From Sulfobacillus sp. (GTDB lineage Bacteria; Bacillota; Sulfobacillia; Sulfobacillales; Sulfobacillaceae), in the NCBI GenBank assembly GCA_027309085.1, contig DAIDDL010000005.1, positions 82,130-146,129 on the forward strand: 64,000 nt of DNA, in the 5' to 3' direction. The translations under genes and the position numbers were made by a program. This document shows, piece by piece, positions 53,028 to 63,503 of the stretch (within the stretch, counting starts at the first letter, position 1; each line of letters starts with the position of its first letter). The notes beneath the pieces were generated by a model, which did not search any database, was not told where the DNA came from, and was given only the letters and a program-made list of their open reading frames with translations.

Positions 53028-54077
53028 GTGAATGCGGAGCTGTTAAGCGCCCTCGATGATCTGGAACGGGAAAAGGGCATTGAAAAGGAAATTTTGTTTC
53101 AAGCCATTGAGTCCGCGCTGATTTCCGCGTATCGGCGGAATTTCGCCTCTGCGCAGAACGTGCGTGTGCGGATTGACCGTGCGAGTGGCGCGACACAGGT
53201 GTGGGCGCAGAAAACAGTCGTGGCTGAGGTGGAAGACCACCGTTTGGAAGTGGGGCTGGCGGAGGCCTGTGAAATACGGCCTGGGTCGATTGAAGGGGAT
53301 ATTGTTGAATTCGAGGTGACCCCGAAAAATTTTGGCCGCATTGCCGCGCAGACAGCCAAGCAGGTCATTGTGCAGCGGATTCGCGAGGCAGAGCGGGGAC
53401 TCATATACGAGGAATTTATCGGACGTGAGGGAGATATCGTCACAGGCACCGTGCAGCGCAGTGAGCGCGGGCTGATTTATATCAATCTCGGCCGCACCGA
53501 AGCGATAATGATGCCGGGCGAACAAGTGAGCGGGGAGCGGCTGCACCTCAACGAACATGTGAAGCTTTACGTGGTAGAGGTAAAGAAGACCAACAAGGGA
53601 CCCCAGATTTTCGTTTCCCGAAGCCACCCGGGTCTGATTAAACGGTTATTTGAACTGGAAGTCCCGGAAATTCACGATGGCGTGGTGGAGATTAAAGGGA
53701 TTGCGCGGGAGCCTGGCGCGCGCACAAAAATTGCGGTCTGGGCGGAGGACCCTAACGTGGATCCTGTCGGGTCCTGTGTGGGAACCAAGGGCACGCGGGT
53801 GCAAGCCATCGTCCAGGAACTCCATGGAGAGAAGCTCGATATCATCCGGTGGGACCGTGATCCTACCGTGTTTGTTGCAAACGCGCTCTCGCCAGCCCAG
53901 GTGACGGAGGTCGTAGTGGAACCCGACACCCGCGCGGCCCGGGTGGTGGTGCCCGACAACCAATTGTCGCTAGGCATCGGCAAGGAAGGGCAAAATGCCC
54001 GGCTGGCTGCAAAACTGACGGGGTGGAAGGTGGATCTCCGTTCGGAGTCGCAGGTATCTGGCGGGGGCTTGTGGTAA
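53028..54077 (+). CDS. nusA: transcription termination/antitermination factor NusA
   Basis: 349 residues from a GTG seven bases after GAGGGGGG; the frame is open upstream through the leader. N-terminal RNA-polymerase-binding domain (ALDDLEREKGIEKEILFQAIESALISAYRR in two parts), S1 domain (about 133-200, GDIVTGTVQRSERGLIYINLG), two KH domains (VGSCVGTKGTRVQAIVQEL and LSLGIGKEGQNARLAAKLTGWKVDL). No C-terminal acidic repeats, as in most Firmicutes. Start of the translation-factor part of the superoperon. Confidence 0.97.
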   Translation: MNAELLSALDDLEREKGIEKEILFQAIESALISAYRRNFASAQNVRVRIDRASGATQVWAQKTVVAEVEDHRLEVGLAEACEIRPGSIEGDIVEFEVTPKNFGRIAAQTAKQVIVQRIREAERGLIYEEFIGREGDIVTGTVQRSERGLIYINLGRTEAIMMPGEQVSGERLHLNEHVKLYVVEVKKTNKGPQIFVSRSHPGLIKRLFELEVPEIHDGVVEIKGIAREPGARTKIAVWAEDPNVDPVGSCVGTKGTRVQAIVQELHGEKLDIIRWDRDPTVFVANALSPAQVTEVVVEPDTRAARVVVPDNQLSLGIGKEGQNARLAAKLTGWKVDLRSESQVSGGGLW

Positions 54078-54355
54078 TGAAGACTAGGAAAATTCCACAG
54101 CGCACCTGCGTCGCCTGTCGGGCCACCAAACCCAAACGGGAATTGATCCGGGTGGTGCGGATCCCCTCAGGAGCTGTGGTGGTGGACCGCAAAGGCAAGG
54201 TGTCCGGGCGCGGCGCATATATCTGCCCCACGCTGGAATGTTTTGACCAAGCAGTGAAGAGCAAGAAACTCGAGCATGCGCTAGAAGTGGTTTTGGATTC
54301 GGACATTGTAGACCAATTAAGGCAACTGGTCGCAAAGGAGAACATCAGTGGATAA
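54077..54355 (+). CDS. ylxR: YlxR/RnpM (DUF448) RNA-binding protein
   Basis: 92 residues; its ATG shares one base with the nusA stop. RTCVACRATKPKRELIRVVR and GRGAYICPTLECF are the signature segments. The family has been described as a modulator of RNase P (RnpM). It overlaps ylxQ by eight bases. Confidence 0.95.
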   Translation: MKTRKIPQRTCVACRATKPKRELIRVVRIPSGAVVVDRKGKVSGRGAYICPTLECFDQAVKSKKLEHALEVVLDSDIVDQLRQLVAKENISG

Positions 54356-54932
54356 CTGGTTGAACTGGATAGGTTTGGCGAAACGAGCCGGCAAGCTGGC
54401 TCCCGGCCATAATCAGGTGCAGATTGCCCTGACCAATAATAAGGCGCATCTGGTGATTATTGCACAAGATGCAGGGGAGTCAGTGTATCGCAAGTACCAC
54501 CTGTGGGCCCAGAACCTAGATGTACCTCTTTTACAAGCCGGATCCATGTCCGATCTTGGCAGGGCTATGGGGATGGGGCCGCACGCGGTACTTGCGATTT
54601 TAGACAAACAAATCGCCAGCCGTCTAGCCACCCAGTTTGGAGTGCCATCAGGGGGGATGAATTTTGACAGAAAAAGAAAAAGTACGGGTTTACGAACTAG
54701 CCAAGGAAGTCAAACTGGACAGTCGGCGACTCATCGACCTGCTGCACCGGCTGCACGTAGAAAACATCAAGAACCACATGAGCACCGTGGAACCGGAAGC
54801 GGTGCAAACTGTGAAGAACATCATGGAGGGAAAACTGCCGCCGGAGCCAAAACCGCAGGTCCCCGCCGCGACCGAGACTCCGAAAAGACCGGAGACCGTT
54901 CCGAGCGCCATAACCCCCGTTCCCGACCATAG
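54348..54932 (+). CDS. ylxQ: YlxQ, ribosomal protein L7Ae-like, with extended overlapping C-terminus
   Basis: The first ~105 residues match YlxQ/L7Ae: WLNWIGLAKRAGKLAPGHNQV, KAHLVIIAQDAGESVYRKYH and the closing DKQIASRLATQFGVPSGG. Members are K-turn RNA-binding proteins near 100 residues. Here no stop appears before infB starts; the frame continues 269 bases into infB in another frame, adding about 89 Arg/His/Gly/Ala-rich residues with no domain. Translation might terminate only at 54932, a real extension, or a stop has been lost. The start is a GTG in the ylxR end. Confidence 0.85.
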   Translation: MDNWLNWIGLAKRAGKLAPGHNQVQIALTNNKAHLVIIAQDAGESVYRKYHLWAQNLDVPLLQAGSMSDLGRAMGMGPHAVLAILDKQIASRLATQFGVPSGGMNFDRKRKSTGLRTSQGSQTGQSATHRPAAPAARRKHQEPHEHRGTGSGANCEEHHGGKTAAGAKTAGPRRDRDSEKTGDRSERHNPRSRP

Positions 54933-57366
54933 CGAAGGGGCAGGCGCGGCGCCGCGGGCAGCAGCCCCGGCACCGGCCCGGACAGAAGAGAGGCGAGTCT
55001 CCAGTGTGCCGCCGCGGCCATCTTCAAGTGCAGGGCGTCCAGACAACAGGCAGCCTCGTCCCAGCAACGGACGGGAGAACCGTCCCTATCCACCCCGTGA
55101 AGGGTATAGCGGGCGGCCAGCCTCGTCATCGCCTCAAGGCGGAGGGAGCCGTCCCGGGTCCGGAGCACCGAGACCTGCTGGTTCCTATAACGCGGGACCA
55201 AGACCTGCTGGCTCCTATAATCAGGGGAGCCGGCCCGCAGGCAGCAGTGACCGGCGTCCCTCCACGGGGGCTCCGCGGCCCTCAGGCCCCCGCCCTCAGG
55301 GTGGGTACAATTCGCCGCGCCCTGCAGGACGTCCTGGGGGAGCTCCTTCGGGACCTTCCCAAAACCGTCCAGGGGCAGCCCCGGCCCGGCCCGGCACCCG
55401 CCCGGCCGGCGCGCCCGCGGCACCCGCGACTAGCCGCCCGCCGCGAGACCAGAACCGCCGCGGACCGTATAACAAGGACCGTCGGGCCACGACTCCGCCG
55501 CCCACGGGGCGGAGGAAAAAGCCGTGGGAAGAAGAAGGATATGGCAGCAAGCACCGCTCTAAGTCGCAGAAGAATGCTGCCAGGCAGCTCGACACATCGA
55601 TGCCGCCCGTACAGAGGCATGTTATCCTGTCTAGCGCTATCATGGTGAAGGACTTGGCCGACCAACTCGGTGTGAAAGCCAATGAGCTGATAAAGCGCTT
55701 GATTGGGTTGGGTGTCATGGCAGGAGTCAACCAAGAGCTGGACCGGGAAACGGCCGTCATTATTGCCACAGAATTTGGCGCCACTGTGGAGGAGCGTGCG
55801 ACGCAAGAAGAGCAGGAAGAAATCATCTTGCAGGGCGCGGACGACAGTCCAGAGAGCCTGACGGACAGGCCGCCGGTAGTGACCGTAATGGGACATGTTG
55901 ACCACGGGAAAACCTCGCTGCTTGACCGCATCCGGGCCACACGCGTGACGCAGTCCGAGGCCGGCGGGATTACGCAGCATATCGGCGCCTCGGTCATTGA
56001 GTGGAAAAATCGGCAGGTGGTATTTTTGGATACCCCTGGCCACGAAGCATTCACCTCAATGCGGGCCCGCGGTGCGCAGGTGACAGACGTTGCTGTGCTG
56101 GTGGTGGCCGCTAATGACGGGGTCATGCCGCAGACGGTGGAAGCAATTAATCACGCCAAAGCTGCAAACGTGCCGATTGTGGTTGCCATAAACAAAATCG
56201 ACTTGCCCGGTGCGAATCCCGAAAAAGTCCGAACGGAACTAAGCAATTATGGGTTGATTTCGGAAGAGTGGGGCGGCGACACGATCATGGTCCCGGTGTC
56301 GGCACGAACCGGCGAGGGCATTGAAGCGTTGCTCGAGGCTTTGATCCTGCAGGCGGACGTTCTGGAACTGAAGGCGAACAACCACCGCGCAGCGCAAGGA
56401 ACCATTATTGAGGCCAAACTGGATAAGGGCCGGGGTCCCGTAGCGACAGTGCTGGTAGCGCGGGGACTGCTGAATGTCGGGGATGTGTTTGTAGCGGGTG
56501 CCGTGTATGGGCGTGTGCGAGCTTTGATTAACGACCGCGGACTGCGGGTGAAAAGCGCGGGACCGTCAATGCCTGTCGAAGTGCTGGGATTCAACCAACT
56601 CCCCGAAGCGGGCGACGATTTCGTGATTTTGGCCGACGAAAGGCAGGCCAAGAGCATCGCGGACTCGAGGCAGGACCGGATTCGGCGGCAGGCCGAGCCG
56701 AATGCACGCGGTGTGTCTCTCGATGACTTTTTGCAGCGTTTGAAAGATGAGGCGGTTAAAGAGCTGAATCTCGTGATCAAGGCGGATGTGCATGGGTCCG
56801 CCGAAGCTCTGGCGCAGTCGGTGGTCAAACTGTCCAATGAAGAAGTGCGGGTGCGGGTGCTGCATGCCGGAGTGGGCTCCATTACCGAAACGGACGTCAT
56901 GCTGGCGCAGGCATCGAGTGCCATCATTGTCGGATTTGGTGTGGGAGTCGAAAACAAAGCCCGTCAAATTGCGGAAAAAGAGCATGTGGATATTCGCAGC
57001 TACCGCGTGATTTATGATGCGATAGACGACATCAACAAAGCCATCAAAGGGATGCTGGAGCCGAAATATCAGGAAGTGATTTTGGGAAGGGCCGAGGTAC
57101 GCGAAGTGTTCCGGGTGCCGAAGATTGGGGCGATTGGCGGGTGCTACGTTACGGACGGCAAAATCCTGCGCGCTGGCAAAGTGCGTGTGGTGCGTGACGG
57201 CGCAGTCATTCACGAAGGCAGCATTGGGTCCCTGAAAAGGTTCAAAGACGATGTGCGCGAAGTCGCGACAGGATTTGAATGTGGTATCGGTCTCGAGAAA
57301 TTTAACGATATTAAGGTCGGAGACATTTTTGAGGCCTTCAGTGAAGAAGAGGTCAAAGCAAGCTGA
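54664..57366 (+). CDS. infB: translation initiation factor IF-2
   Basis: 900 residues from a TTG eight bases after GGGGGG. It brings fMet-tRNA to the 30S subunit and promotes subunit joining. The N-domain ([21 protein letters not shown]) is followed by a Pro/Gly/Arg low-complexity region (90-290) with 10-residue RPAGSYN repeats, then the second IF2-N, the G domain ([24 protein letters not shown]) and domains II-IV. The large low-complexity linker is typical of high-GC Firmicutes and Actinobacteria. Confidence 0.98.
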   Translation: MTEKEKVRVYELAKEVKLDSRRLIDLLHRLHVENIKNHMSTVEPEAVQTVKNIMEGKLPPEPKPQVPAATETPKRPETVPSAITPVPDHSEGAGAAPRAAAPAPARTEERRVSSVPPRPSSSAGRPDNRQPRPSNGRENRPYPPREGYSGRPASSSPQGGGSRPGSGAPRPAGSYNAGPRPAGSYNQGSRPAGSSDRRPSTGAPRPSGPRPQGGYNSPRPAGRPGGAPSGPSQNRPGAAPARPGTRPAGAPAAPATSRPPRDQNRRGPYNKDRRATTPPPTGRRKKPWEEEGYGSKHRSKSQKNAARQLDTSMPPVQRHVILSSAIMVKDLADQLGVKANELIKRLIGLGVMAGVNQELDRETAVIIATEFGATVEERATQEEQEEIILQGADDSPESLTDRPPVVTVMGHVDHGKTSLLDRIRATRVTQSEAGGITQHIGASVIEWKNRQVVFLDTPGHEAFTSMRARGAQVTDVAVLVVAANDGVMPQTVEAINHAKAANVPIVVAINKIDLPGANPEKVRTELSNYGLISEEWGGDTIMVPVSARTGEGIEALLEALILQADVLELKANNHRAAQGTIIEAKLDKGRGPVATVLVARGLLNVGDVFVAGAVYGRVRALINDRGLRVKSAGPSMPVEVLGFNQLPEAGDDFVILADERQAKSIADSRQDRIRRQAEPNARGVSLDDFLQRLKDEAVKELNLVIKADVHGSAEALAQSVVKLSNEEVRVRVLHAGVGSITETDVMLAQASSAIIVGFGVGVENKARQIAEKEHVDIRSYRVIYDAIDDINKAIKGMLEPKYQEVILGRAEVREVFRVPKIGAIGGCYVTDGKILRAGKVRVVRDGAVIHEGSIGSLKRFKDDVREVATGFECGIGLEKFNDIKVGDIFEAFSEEEVKAS
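55171..55260 (+). repeat. 30-bp tandem repeat inside infB
   Basis: Two nearly identical 30-bp units (55171-55200 and 55201-55230) and a diverged third encode [20 protein letters not shown] and [10 protein letters not shown]. The third unit has different codons (cggcccgcag), so the repeat is old or has been recoded by drift. Confidence 0.8.
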
Positions 57367-57382
57367 AAGTGGGGAAATGCCA

Positions 57383-57733
57383 GTGAACAAAGCTAGGGCT
57401 GACCGTATTGCTCTGGCCATCCAGCAGGAACTGGGGGCGATGCTTTTGCGGGATGTGAAAGACCCCCGCATTGGCTTCGTCAGTGTGACCCATGTGGAGC
57501 TGTCCCGCGATTTATCAGTGGCGAAGATTTTTGTCAGCCACATGGGGACGCCTGAAGAGGCAGCAGCCAGCCTCGCTGGCCTGAAGAGCGCGACACCTTT
57601 CCTGCGGGGGGAAATTGGACGCCGCTTGCGGCTGCGGCTGGCCCCCCAGCTGGATTTCCGGCTGGACAAGTCTATTGTCGAGAGCATGCATATCCAGGAA
57701 ATTATCAAAACACTGCCGGACCACGAGTCTTAG
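57383..57733 (+). CDS. rbfA: ribosome-binding factor A
   Basis: 116 residues from the GTG seven bases after GGGGA; an ATG at 57377 is also in frame. KH-fold factor needed for 16S rRNA maturation and cold growth. ARADRIALAIQQELGAMLLRDVKDPR and GFVSVTHVELSRDLSVAKIFVS are the expected N-terminal motifs; the C-terminal SATPFLRGEIGRRLRLRLAPQLDFRLD is conserved. Follows infB directly; ylxP, which often lies between them, is absent. Confidence 0.96.
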   Translation: MNKARADRIALAIQQELGAMLLRDVKDPRIGFVSVTHVELSRDLSVAKIFVSHMGTPEEAAASLAGLKSATPFLRGEIGRRLRLRLAPQLDFRLDKSIVESMHIQEIIKTLPDHES

Positions 57734-57759
57734 GCTCCGGGCGGTGAAAGGAGCAGGAA

Positions 57760-58629
57760 GTGCCCCACGGTTTTGTCAATGTGTATAAACCGGCTGGCAT
57801 GTCGTCACAGCAGGTGGTTCAGAGGATCCGGCGGCTGACCCATGAGCGGCATGTCGGGCACGCGGGGACGCTGGATCCGGACGCCACCGGGGTGTTGCCG
57901 ATTGCGGTGGGGCAATATACGCGGCTATTGGAATGGGCCTCGCTCACTCCAAAAGTTTACCGGGCGCATATCGTTTTCGGGCACCTCACGCACTCCGGGG
58001 ATCAGTCTGGCACGGTGGTAGGCGAATCTGGCCCGCCTTTTCCGGAACGTGACAGCATGGCAGAGGCCTTCCGCTGGCTGACGGGGGATATTCTTCAATT
58101 TCCGCCGCAGGTTTCGGCCCTGAAACAACAGGGCCGCAGGGCTTATGATATGGTGCGGCGGGGACATTCGGTGTGGCTGGACCCTCGCGTCACGCATATT
58201 GACAGCATCACAATACTGGACGGAGCGGGCCGCAGGTGGTACGTTGAAGCCATGGTAGGTTCCGGCACCTATATTCGGGCTCTCGCACGGGACGCGGGAT
58301 TTATCGTAGGGCATGCGGCCGCCTTGGAATCGCTGGAACGGACGCGCGTGGGAAAATTCTCAGTAGACGAGGCGTGGACTCTCGGTGAACTGGAGGCGGA
58401 AGAGGGCCGCTGGAGGGACGCTCTGGTGTCTGGACCCCAGATGCTGGATATCGCGGCTCACCCAGTAACCCCTTCCGAGGCTGAGAGTTTGCGGCGCGGG
58501 AAAAGCGAGGGAATTCCCGCTTTAAGGGAAAAGGGTCCTGTTGCCCTGATTTGTGATGGGGAGATCGTGGCAGTAGTGGATGGTCCCCCGTGGCATTTTC
58601 GCAAAGTACTGGTAAAGGACGAAGAATAA
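57760..58629 (+). CDS. truB: tRNA pseudouridine-55 synthase
   Basis: 289 residues from a GTG after AAAGGAG. It makes pseudouridine 55 in tRNA T-arms. GFVNVYKPAGMSSQQVVQRIRR opens the protein, the catalytic Asp lies in VGHAGTLDPDATGVLPIAVGQYT, and VSALKQQGRRAYDMVRRG and GSGTYIRALARD are the other motifs. Its stop is followed at once by the ribF ATG. Confidence 0.96.
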   Translation: MPHGFVNVYKPAGMSSQQVVQRIRRLTHERHVGHAGTLDPDATGVLPIAVGQYTRLLEWASLTPKVYRAHIVFGHLTHSGDQSGTVVGESGPPFPERDSMAEAFRWLTGDILQFPPQVSALKQQGRRAYDMVRRGHSVWLDPRVTHIDSITILDGAGRRWYVEAMVGSGTYIRALARDAGFIVGHAAALESLERTRVGKFSVDEAWTLGELEAEEGRWRDALVSGPQMLDIAAHPVTPSEAESLRRGKSEGIPALREKGPVALICDGEIVAVVDGPPWHFRKVLVKDEE

Positions 58630-59547
58630 ATGGAGCGCATTGTCGGCGCAGCATTTAATCACCCGAGCGTTGTCATGATTGGGAATTTTGACGGTGTCCA
58701 CCGTGGGCACCAAGCATTAATCCGGCGTGGCCGGGAATTGGCGGAAAAATCCGGGTGGGCGGTTGTGGCGCTGACTTTTGACCCCCACCCCGCCAGTGTG
58801 TTGAAACCGGTGCCGCCGGAGCATTATCTGATTACCCCAACGGATGTGAAGTTGCACTGGTTTGAGCGCTTTGGCGTGGACTATGTCAAGGTTTTGCGCT
58901 TTGACCATGCCCTGGCGGCAGTGCCGGCTTTCCCTTTTCTGGCTTTGGAAGTGAAGGCGGCTCTCAATGCCCAGGCGGTGGTGGTCGGATTCAACTTCAC
59001 CTTTGGAGCAGGGGGAGCCGGTCATGCTGAAACTTTGTTGGAATGGGGCCGTATGGCGGGCGTAGCTGTCGACATCGTCTCCCCTGTGGAGTTTGGGGAG
59101 GGAGTGGTGTCGAGCTCTGCGATCCGCCAGGATATCCTAAAAAACCGCATCGGGGATGCGAATCAGCGTCTCGGGCACCCGTTTGCCGTGCAAGGTGTTG
59201 TGCAAAAGGGGGAGGGCCGGGGAAGCACGATTGGGATCCCGACTCTCAACCTGTCGCCGCCAGTCTGCCAGGTGATGCCAGAATACGGAGTCTATGCCGG
59301 GTTCTTGCGTGAGGGTGACACGGTGTGGGCGGCTGTGGCCAATTGGGGCGTCCGCCCGACGTTTGGGCAGTCTGTGCCGGTGCTCGAGGTACATGTCATC
59401 GACGGGCAGTTGCCCGATTGGCACGGGCGCAGTGTGACATTTGATTTTACGGACCATGTGCGTCCAGAGAAAAAGTTTGACAGCGTAGACACTCTGGTGG
59501 CGCAGATCCGGCAGGATGTCGAAAAAGCCCGTCAGTTGCTGAGTTAG
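58630..59547 (+). CDS. ribF: bifunctional riboflavin kinase/FAD synthetase
   Basis: 305 residues; the ATG follows the truB stop without spacing, so translation is probably coupled. The FAD-synthetase half (1-185) has VVMIGNFDGVHRGHQALI and FDPHPASVLKP and the SSSAIRQDI motif. The kinase half (190-305) has VVQKGEGRGSTIGIPTLNL, GVYAG and a C-terminal DFTDHVRPEKKFDS. It makes FMN and FAD from riboflavin. Confidence 0.96.
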   Translation: MERIVGAAFNHPSVVMIGNFDGVHRGHQALIRRGRELAEKSGWAVVALTFDPHPASVLKPVPPEHYLITPTDVKLHWFERFGVDYVKVLRFDHALAAVPAFPFLALEVKAALNAQAVVVGFNFTFGAGGAGHAETLLEWGRMAGVAVDIVSPVEFGEGVVSSSAIRQDILKNRIGDANQRLGHPFAVQGVVQKGEGRGSTIGIPTLNLSPPVCQVMPEYGVYAGFLREGDTVWAAVANWGVRPTFGQSVPVLEVHVIDGQLPDWHGRSVTFDFTDHVRPEKKFDSVDTLVAQIRQDVEKARQLLS

Positions 59548-59564
59548 CAGTAGCGTGCTACAAT
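59536..59564 (+). promoter_or_regulatory. promoter before the small ORF and rpsO
   Basis: TTGCTG (59536-59541) and TACAAT (59559-59564) are 17 bases apart, overlapping the ribF stop. It would drive the small gene at 59593 and rpsO. Confidence 0.6.
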
Positions 59565-59592
59565 AAGCTGTCTTTGGACTGGAGGAAGCTTA

Positions 59593-59796
59593 ATGCAAAC
59601 GGATACCTGGCGGGAAATGGTGGGGAAAGTTTCTGCCATTTGTGTGACCGGGGAGTTCAAGCGCTTGCAGCGTCAACTCGAAGAGCTTTATCGGCGGGCA
59701 GGAGTTACCCAACCGGCAGTTCAGGCTTATCAAGACGCATTGCTCTCCATCTTGGCACAAGATGAGGAATCCGGCGCGGTCTTGACTGCGCATTAA
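59593..59796 (+). CDS. hypothetical small protein between ribF and rpsO
   Basis: 67 residues with GGAGGAAGC upstream, so translation is likely. The sequence is mostly helical and charged: [16 protein letters not shown] in the middle and [16 protein letters not shown] at the end. I do not recognise a family and know no conserved gene at this place. No membrane segment or Cys pair beyond one Cys (ICVTG). Its own promoter suggests independent expression. Confidence 0.55.
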   Translation: MQTDTWREMVGKVSAICVTGEFKRLQRQLEELYRRAGVTQPAVQAYQDALLSILAQDEESGAVLTAH

Positions 59797-59821
59797 CGTT
59801 ATTCAGAAAGGGGGGAACCCG

Positions 59822-60091
59822 ATGGCCCTACAGGAACAGGAAAAGCAGGCCATCATTGCGGCTAACCGGCTGCATGAATCGGACACGGGGTCGCCGGAAG
59901 TTCAGGTCGCGCTGTTAACTCAGCGCATCAGTGAACTGACCGAGCACTTGAAGATACACAAAAAGGACCATCACTCCCGTCGTGGACTGCTGACAATGGT
60001 AGGACACCGTCGCGCTCTGTTGAACTATCTGCGAAAGTCCGACAGTGCACGATATCATGCCTTGATACAACGGTTGGGATTGCGTCGATAG
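59822..60091 (+). CDS. rpsO: 30S ribosomal protein S15
   Basis: 89 residues, AAAGGGGGG upstream. [27 protein letters not shown] and [27 protein letters not shown] are the conserved 16S-binding helices. Standard length. A strong terminator overlaps the stop codon. Confidence 0.98.
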   Translation: MALQEQEKQAIIAANRLHESDTGSPEVQVALLTQRISELTEHLKIHKKDHHSRRGLLTMVGHRRALLNYLRKSDSARYHALIQRLGLRR

Positions 60092-60115
60092 AGCGGGATA
60101 TTCCCGCTCTTTTTT
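60090..60115 (+). terminator. rho-independent terminator after rpsO
   Basis: AGAGCGGGA-TAT-TCCCGCTCT (60090-60110) followed by TTTTT. The stem uses the last two bases of the rpsO stop codon. pnp beyond it must be reached by readthrough or by its own promoter. Confidence 0.9.
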
Positions 60116-60175
60116 CCACACATGCTGAGTTCTGGGGACCGGTGACGGTGCCTAATGCAGTACAGGAGGGTACAT

Positions 60176-62374
60176 ATGGAGGCTATCACTACCGACTTTT
60201 TGGTAGGCGGCCGCACGTTGACACTGGAAACCGGAAAGATGGCCAGGCAAGCGAATGCATCGGTGGTCGTTCGGTACGGGGACACGGTAGTACTCGTGAC
60301 GGTCGTCTCGTCACGCGAACCCAAGGAAAACTATGATTTCTTTCCCTTAACGGTGGATATTGAGGAGCGCCTTTACGCCGTGGGCAAAATCCCCGGGGGA
60401 TATATCAAGCGGGAGGGCCGCCCCAGTGAGTCTGCAATTCTGGCGGCGCGTCTAACCGACCGGCCGATCCGGCCGTTATTTCCAGAAGGTTTTCGCAACG
60501 AAGTGCACGTGGTGGCGAGCATCTTGTCGGTGGACTACGACCATTCTCCAGAGATCTGCGGAATGATTGGGGCCTCAGCGGCGCTGAGCTTGTCTGACAT
60601 TCCATTCGCGGGTCCGATTGGTGCGGTCCAAGTGGGTCATGTTGACGGGCAGTTTGTCATCAACCCGACGGCTGAACAGGAAAAAGTCAGCGACCTCAAA
60701 CTGATGATTGCCGGCACCTACGATGCGATTCTCATGATCGAAGCCAGTGCCGATATTGTCTCAGAAGCGACAATGCTCGACGCGATTCTCTTTGGCCATG
60801 AGGAAATCCGGCACATTATTGAAGGGATTCGGGGTTTCCATGCGATGGCTGGAAAGCCTAAGGCTGACTATCCCGTGTTTCTGCCGAGCCCGGAGCTGGT
60901 GAAAGCGACCAAGGAGCTCGCGTATGCGAAACTTCTCGAGGCGATGAGCAATCCGGACAAGCAGCAGCGGGGAGTAGACGTTGAGCGGGTCAATAAGGAG
61001 ACCCGGCAGGTGCTTCTGGAGCAATTTCCAGAACAGGAGTCGATGATTGGCGCCACACTTAAGAAGACTTTAAAAGAAGTGGTGCGGCAGGCCATTATCC
61101 GGGAGGGAATCCGCCCCGATGGGCGGGGTTTCGACGAAATTCGCCCGATCTCCATCGAAGTCGGCGTGCTTCCCCAGGTTCATGGCACCGGTCTTTTTAC
61201 CCGCGGGCAGACGCAGGCTCTAACCGCATTGACCTTAGGCCCGCTGTCTGACCAGCAGATGCTCGACGGGATCAGCGCCGAAGAGTCCCGCCGGTATATG
61301 CACCATTACAATTTCCCCCCCTTCGCGACAGGAGAATCTGGTCCCATGCGGGGACCCAACCGCCGCGCCATTGGCCACGGCGCCCTTGCAGGCCGCGCAC
61401 TGGAGCCGGTTATTCCGTCCGAAGCGGAGTTTCCCTACACCCTGCGCCTGGTCTCGGACATCATGGAGTCGAATGGCTCCAGTTCTATGGCATCGGTTTG
61501 CGGCAGCACCCTGGCGCTGATGGATGGGGGAGTGCCCATTAAAGCGCCAGTGGCGGGCATTGCCATGGGACTGGTCAAGAATGACGATGGCATGGCGATA
61601 TTAACGGACATTCAGGGTCTTGAGGACGCCTTAGGCGATATGGACTTTAAGGTGGCGGGAACCCGAGAGGGCATCACGGCCATTCAGATGGATATAAAAA
61701 TCCATGGGCTGTCCCGGGAGATTTTGGAAAATGCGCTGCAGAAGGCCAGGCACGCACGCTTGCAAATTCTTGACAAGATCGAAGCGGTCATTCCTGCTCC
61801 GCGCAAACAACTCTCGTTGCACGCGCCGCGGATTTTGACCATTTCGGTGGAGCCGGATAAAATCCGCGAGGTCATCGGTCCTGGCGGCAAGACCATTAAT
61901 AAGATTATCGAAGCCACCAAGGTTGGGGACAAAAAGGTGGATATCGACATTCAAGATGATGGCACCATCTACATTGCTGCCCTGAATGAAGACGTCGGCC
62001 GCCGTGTGCAGCAGATGATCCAAGATCTGACGCGGAGTGTCGGAATTGGGGAGGTCTTTACGGGCCGTGTGACCCGCCTCATGAACTTTGGGGCGTTTGT
62101 GGAGTTGCTCCCGGGGAAAGAGGGACTGGTTCACATTTCGCAGCTGTCCTATCAACGGGTCAATAAAGTGGAAGACGTGGTGAATGTCGGCGATACCATG
62201 GTGGTCAAAGTCATCGAAATAGACCCGGCGGGCCGTATTAACCTCTCACACAAGGACACGATGCCGGTTCCGGAAGGGTACGAGCCCCCGAAACCGCGGC
62301 CGCCACAAGATCGGGACAGGGCTGGTTCTCACCGTCCCCCGTCACATTCAGGACCCCGCCGCGACCCACGGTGA
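60176..62374 (+). CDS. pnp: polyribonucleotide nucleotidyltransferase (PNPase)
   Basis: 732 residues from ATG with AGGAGGG upstream. 3'-5' phosphorolytic exoribonuclease. Two RNase PH domains are present ([62 protein letters not shown]), then a KH domain ([19 protein letters not shown]) and S1 domain ([22 protein letters not shown]). The final 25 residues are Pro/Arg-rich ([14 protein letters not shown]) and probably unstructured. The stop overlaps the start of the next gene. Confidence 0.98.
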   Translation: MEAITTDFLVGGRTLTLETGKMARQANASVVVRYGDTVVLVTVVSSREPKENYDFFPLTVDIEERLYAVGKIPGGYIKREGRPSESAILAARLTDRPIRPLFPEGFRNEVHVVASILSVDYDHSPEICGMIGASAALSLSDIPFAGPIGAVQVGHVDGQFVINPTAEQEKVSDLKLMIAGTYDAILMIEASADIVSEATMLDAILFGHEEIRHIIEGIRGFHAMAGKPKADYPVFLPSPELVKATKELAYAKLLEAMSNPDKQQRGVDVERVNKETRQVLLEQFPEQESMIGATLKKTLKEVVRQAIIREGIRPDGRGFDEIRPISIEVGVLPQVHGTGLFTRGQTQALTALTLGPLSDQQMLDGISAEESRRYMHHYNFPPFATGESGPMRGPNRRAIGHGALAGRALEPVIPSEAEFPYTLRLVSDIMESNGSSSMASVCGSTLALMDGGVPIKAPVAGIAMGLVKNDDGMAILTDIQGLEDALGDMDFKVAGTREGITAIQMDIKIHGLSREILENALQKARHARLQILDKIEAVIPAPRKQLSLHAPRILTISVEPDKIREVIGPGGKTINKIIEATKVGDKKVDIDIQDDGTIYIAALNEDVGRRVQQMIQDLTRSVGIGEVFTGRVTRLMNFGAFVELLPGKEGLVHISQLSYQRVNKVEDVVNVGDTMVVKVIEIDPAGRINLSHKDTMPVPEGYEPPKPRPPQDRDRAGSHRPPSHSGPRRDPR

Positions 62375-63222
62375 TGCGGCTGGGAGCACAGCTGTCAACG
62401 GCTAGAGGCCTCGAGACAGTGTTTCAGGAATCTGCTGACTGGGGTCTGACGGCTGTTCAGGTGTTCAGCCGCAGTCCGGTTGGAGGGCAGAGCAAGGAAC
62501 TTCCCAAAACGGGGACGGTATCGGCCTGGTTGGAACAGGCCCGCATCCGCCCGTTTTTTGTACATGCCCCCTATTTTGTCAATCCAGCAGCGGTGGACGG
62601 AACGATGCAGCAGAGGGCGCGCGCCGTGCTGGCAGAGGAAATGGTCCGGGTGAAACGCTTGAACGGGGATTTTCTGGTGCTGCACCCTGGTCACTGGCAG
62701 CCGCCTCTGGAAACTAAGAGCCTAGAAGCGGCTCTAGAGGTCCTGGCCGGAACGCTCCGGCACATGCTGACCCGGCCGGGATTTATTTTGATGGAGAACA
62801 CGGCGGGACAGGGGCGGGAAATTGGCGGGTCGGTCGCGGATCTGGTGACGCTGTTTCAGCATTTGGGCCGTGTGCGCCGAGTCGGCATTCTCTTGGATAC
62901 GGCCCATGCTATGGCCTCAGGATTTCCTCTGCAGACAGCGGATGATGTTTCCAGACTCTTGGACGATATTGGCGGGCGCCTGGGATGGGAACGGATCCGG
63001 GGAATCCACTTGAATGACAGTATGTATCCGGTAGGGTCCCACCGGGACCGCCACGCCCATTTGCTCGAGGGTCAGATGGGGATGGCCGCTTTGGAAGCTT
63101 TGGTCCAGCAGGCGGTTCAGCAAGACTGGCCGTTGATTTTGGAAACGCCGGGCTCGACGGCAGAAGCGCGGCAAGCCGACATTGACGCTGTGCGGAGGGC
63201 TGGAGGAGAGGGATTCCCTTAG
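62371..63222 (+). CDS. nfo: endonuclease IV family protein (AP endonuclease)
   Basis: 283 residues from a GTG overlapping the pnp stop (GTGA), or 282 from the following ATG. TIM barrel of the Nfo/xylose isomerase-like group with the three-zinc motifs: [47 protein letters not shown] and [20 protein letters not shown]. It would cut DNA 5' of abasic sites. The LLEGQMG stretch departs slightly from the usual NIGEG-x-IG. Co-transcription with pnp is likely. Confidence 0.85.
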   Translation: MMRLGAQLSTARGLETVFQESADWGLTAVQVFSRSPVGGQSKELPKTGTVSAWLEQARIRPFFVHAPYFVNPAAVDGTMQQRARAVLAEEMVRVKRLNGDFLVLHPGHWQPPLETKSLEAALEVLAGTLRHMLTRPGFILMENTAGQGREIGGSVADLVTLFQHLGRVRRVGILLDTAHAMASGFPLQTADDVSRLLDDIGGRLGWERIRGIHLNDSMYPVGSHRDRHAHLLEGQMGMAALEALVQQAVQQDWPLILETPGSTAEARQADIDAVRRAGGEGFP

Positions 63223-63241
63223 GATTCCCTAGCGGCACAGT

Positions 63242-63269
63242 GCCCGACGCAGCGCCCGACGCAGCGCCC
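63242..63269 (+). repeat. 12-bp tandem repeat, 2.3 copies
   Basis: GCCCGACGCAGC occurs at 63242-63253 and 63254-63265 and restarts at 63266. It follows the nfo stop by 20 bases. Confidence 0.75.
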
Positions 63270-63503
63270 GCACTGGTTGCAGTTATTTGGCTTAGCCAGC
63301 GATTTGCGCCCCGTCAGGGCGATTTCCGGTTCTTGTGCGCTGCTGACCACCACGGAAGGCTGTCACCCTCGGGCACGGGATCTGTTCCGTGCTTTTCCCA
63401 AACAACGCTGCGTTGAGGGTCCTGTACCGACGCGAGTTGTTCAAGCGCTTCCAAAGCTACTATAGGTTTGAATGCTTTGCGATAGTGACCATGTTGTTGT
63501 ACA

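Noticed and set aside
56566..57708. 380-codon open frame on the minus strand
   Set aside because: Antisense to infB and rbfA; no start signal and no recognisable protein features.
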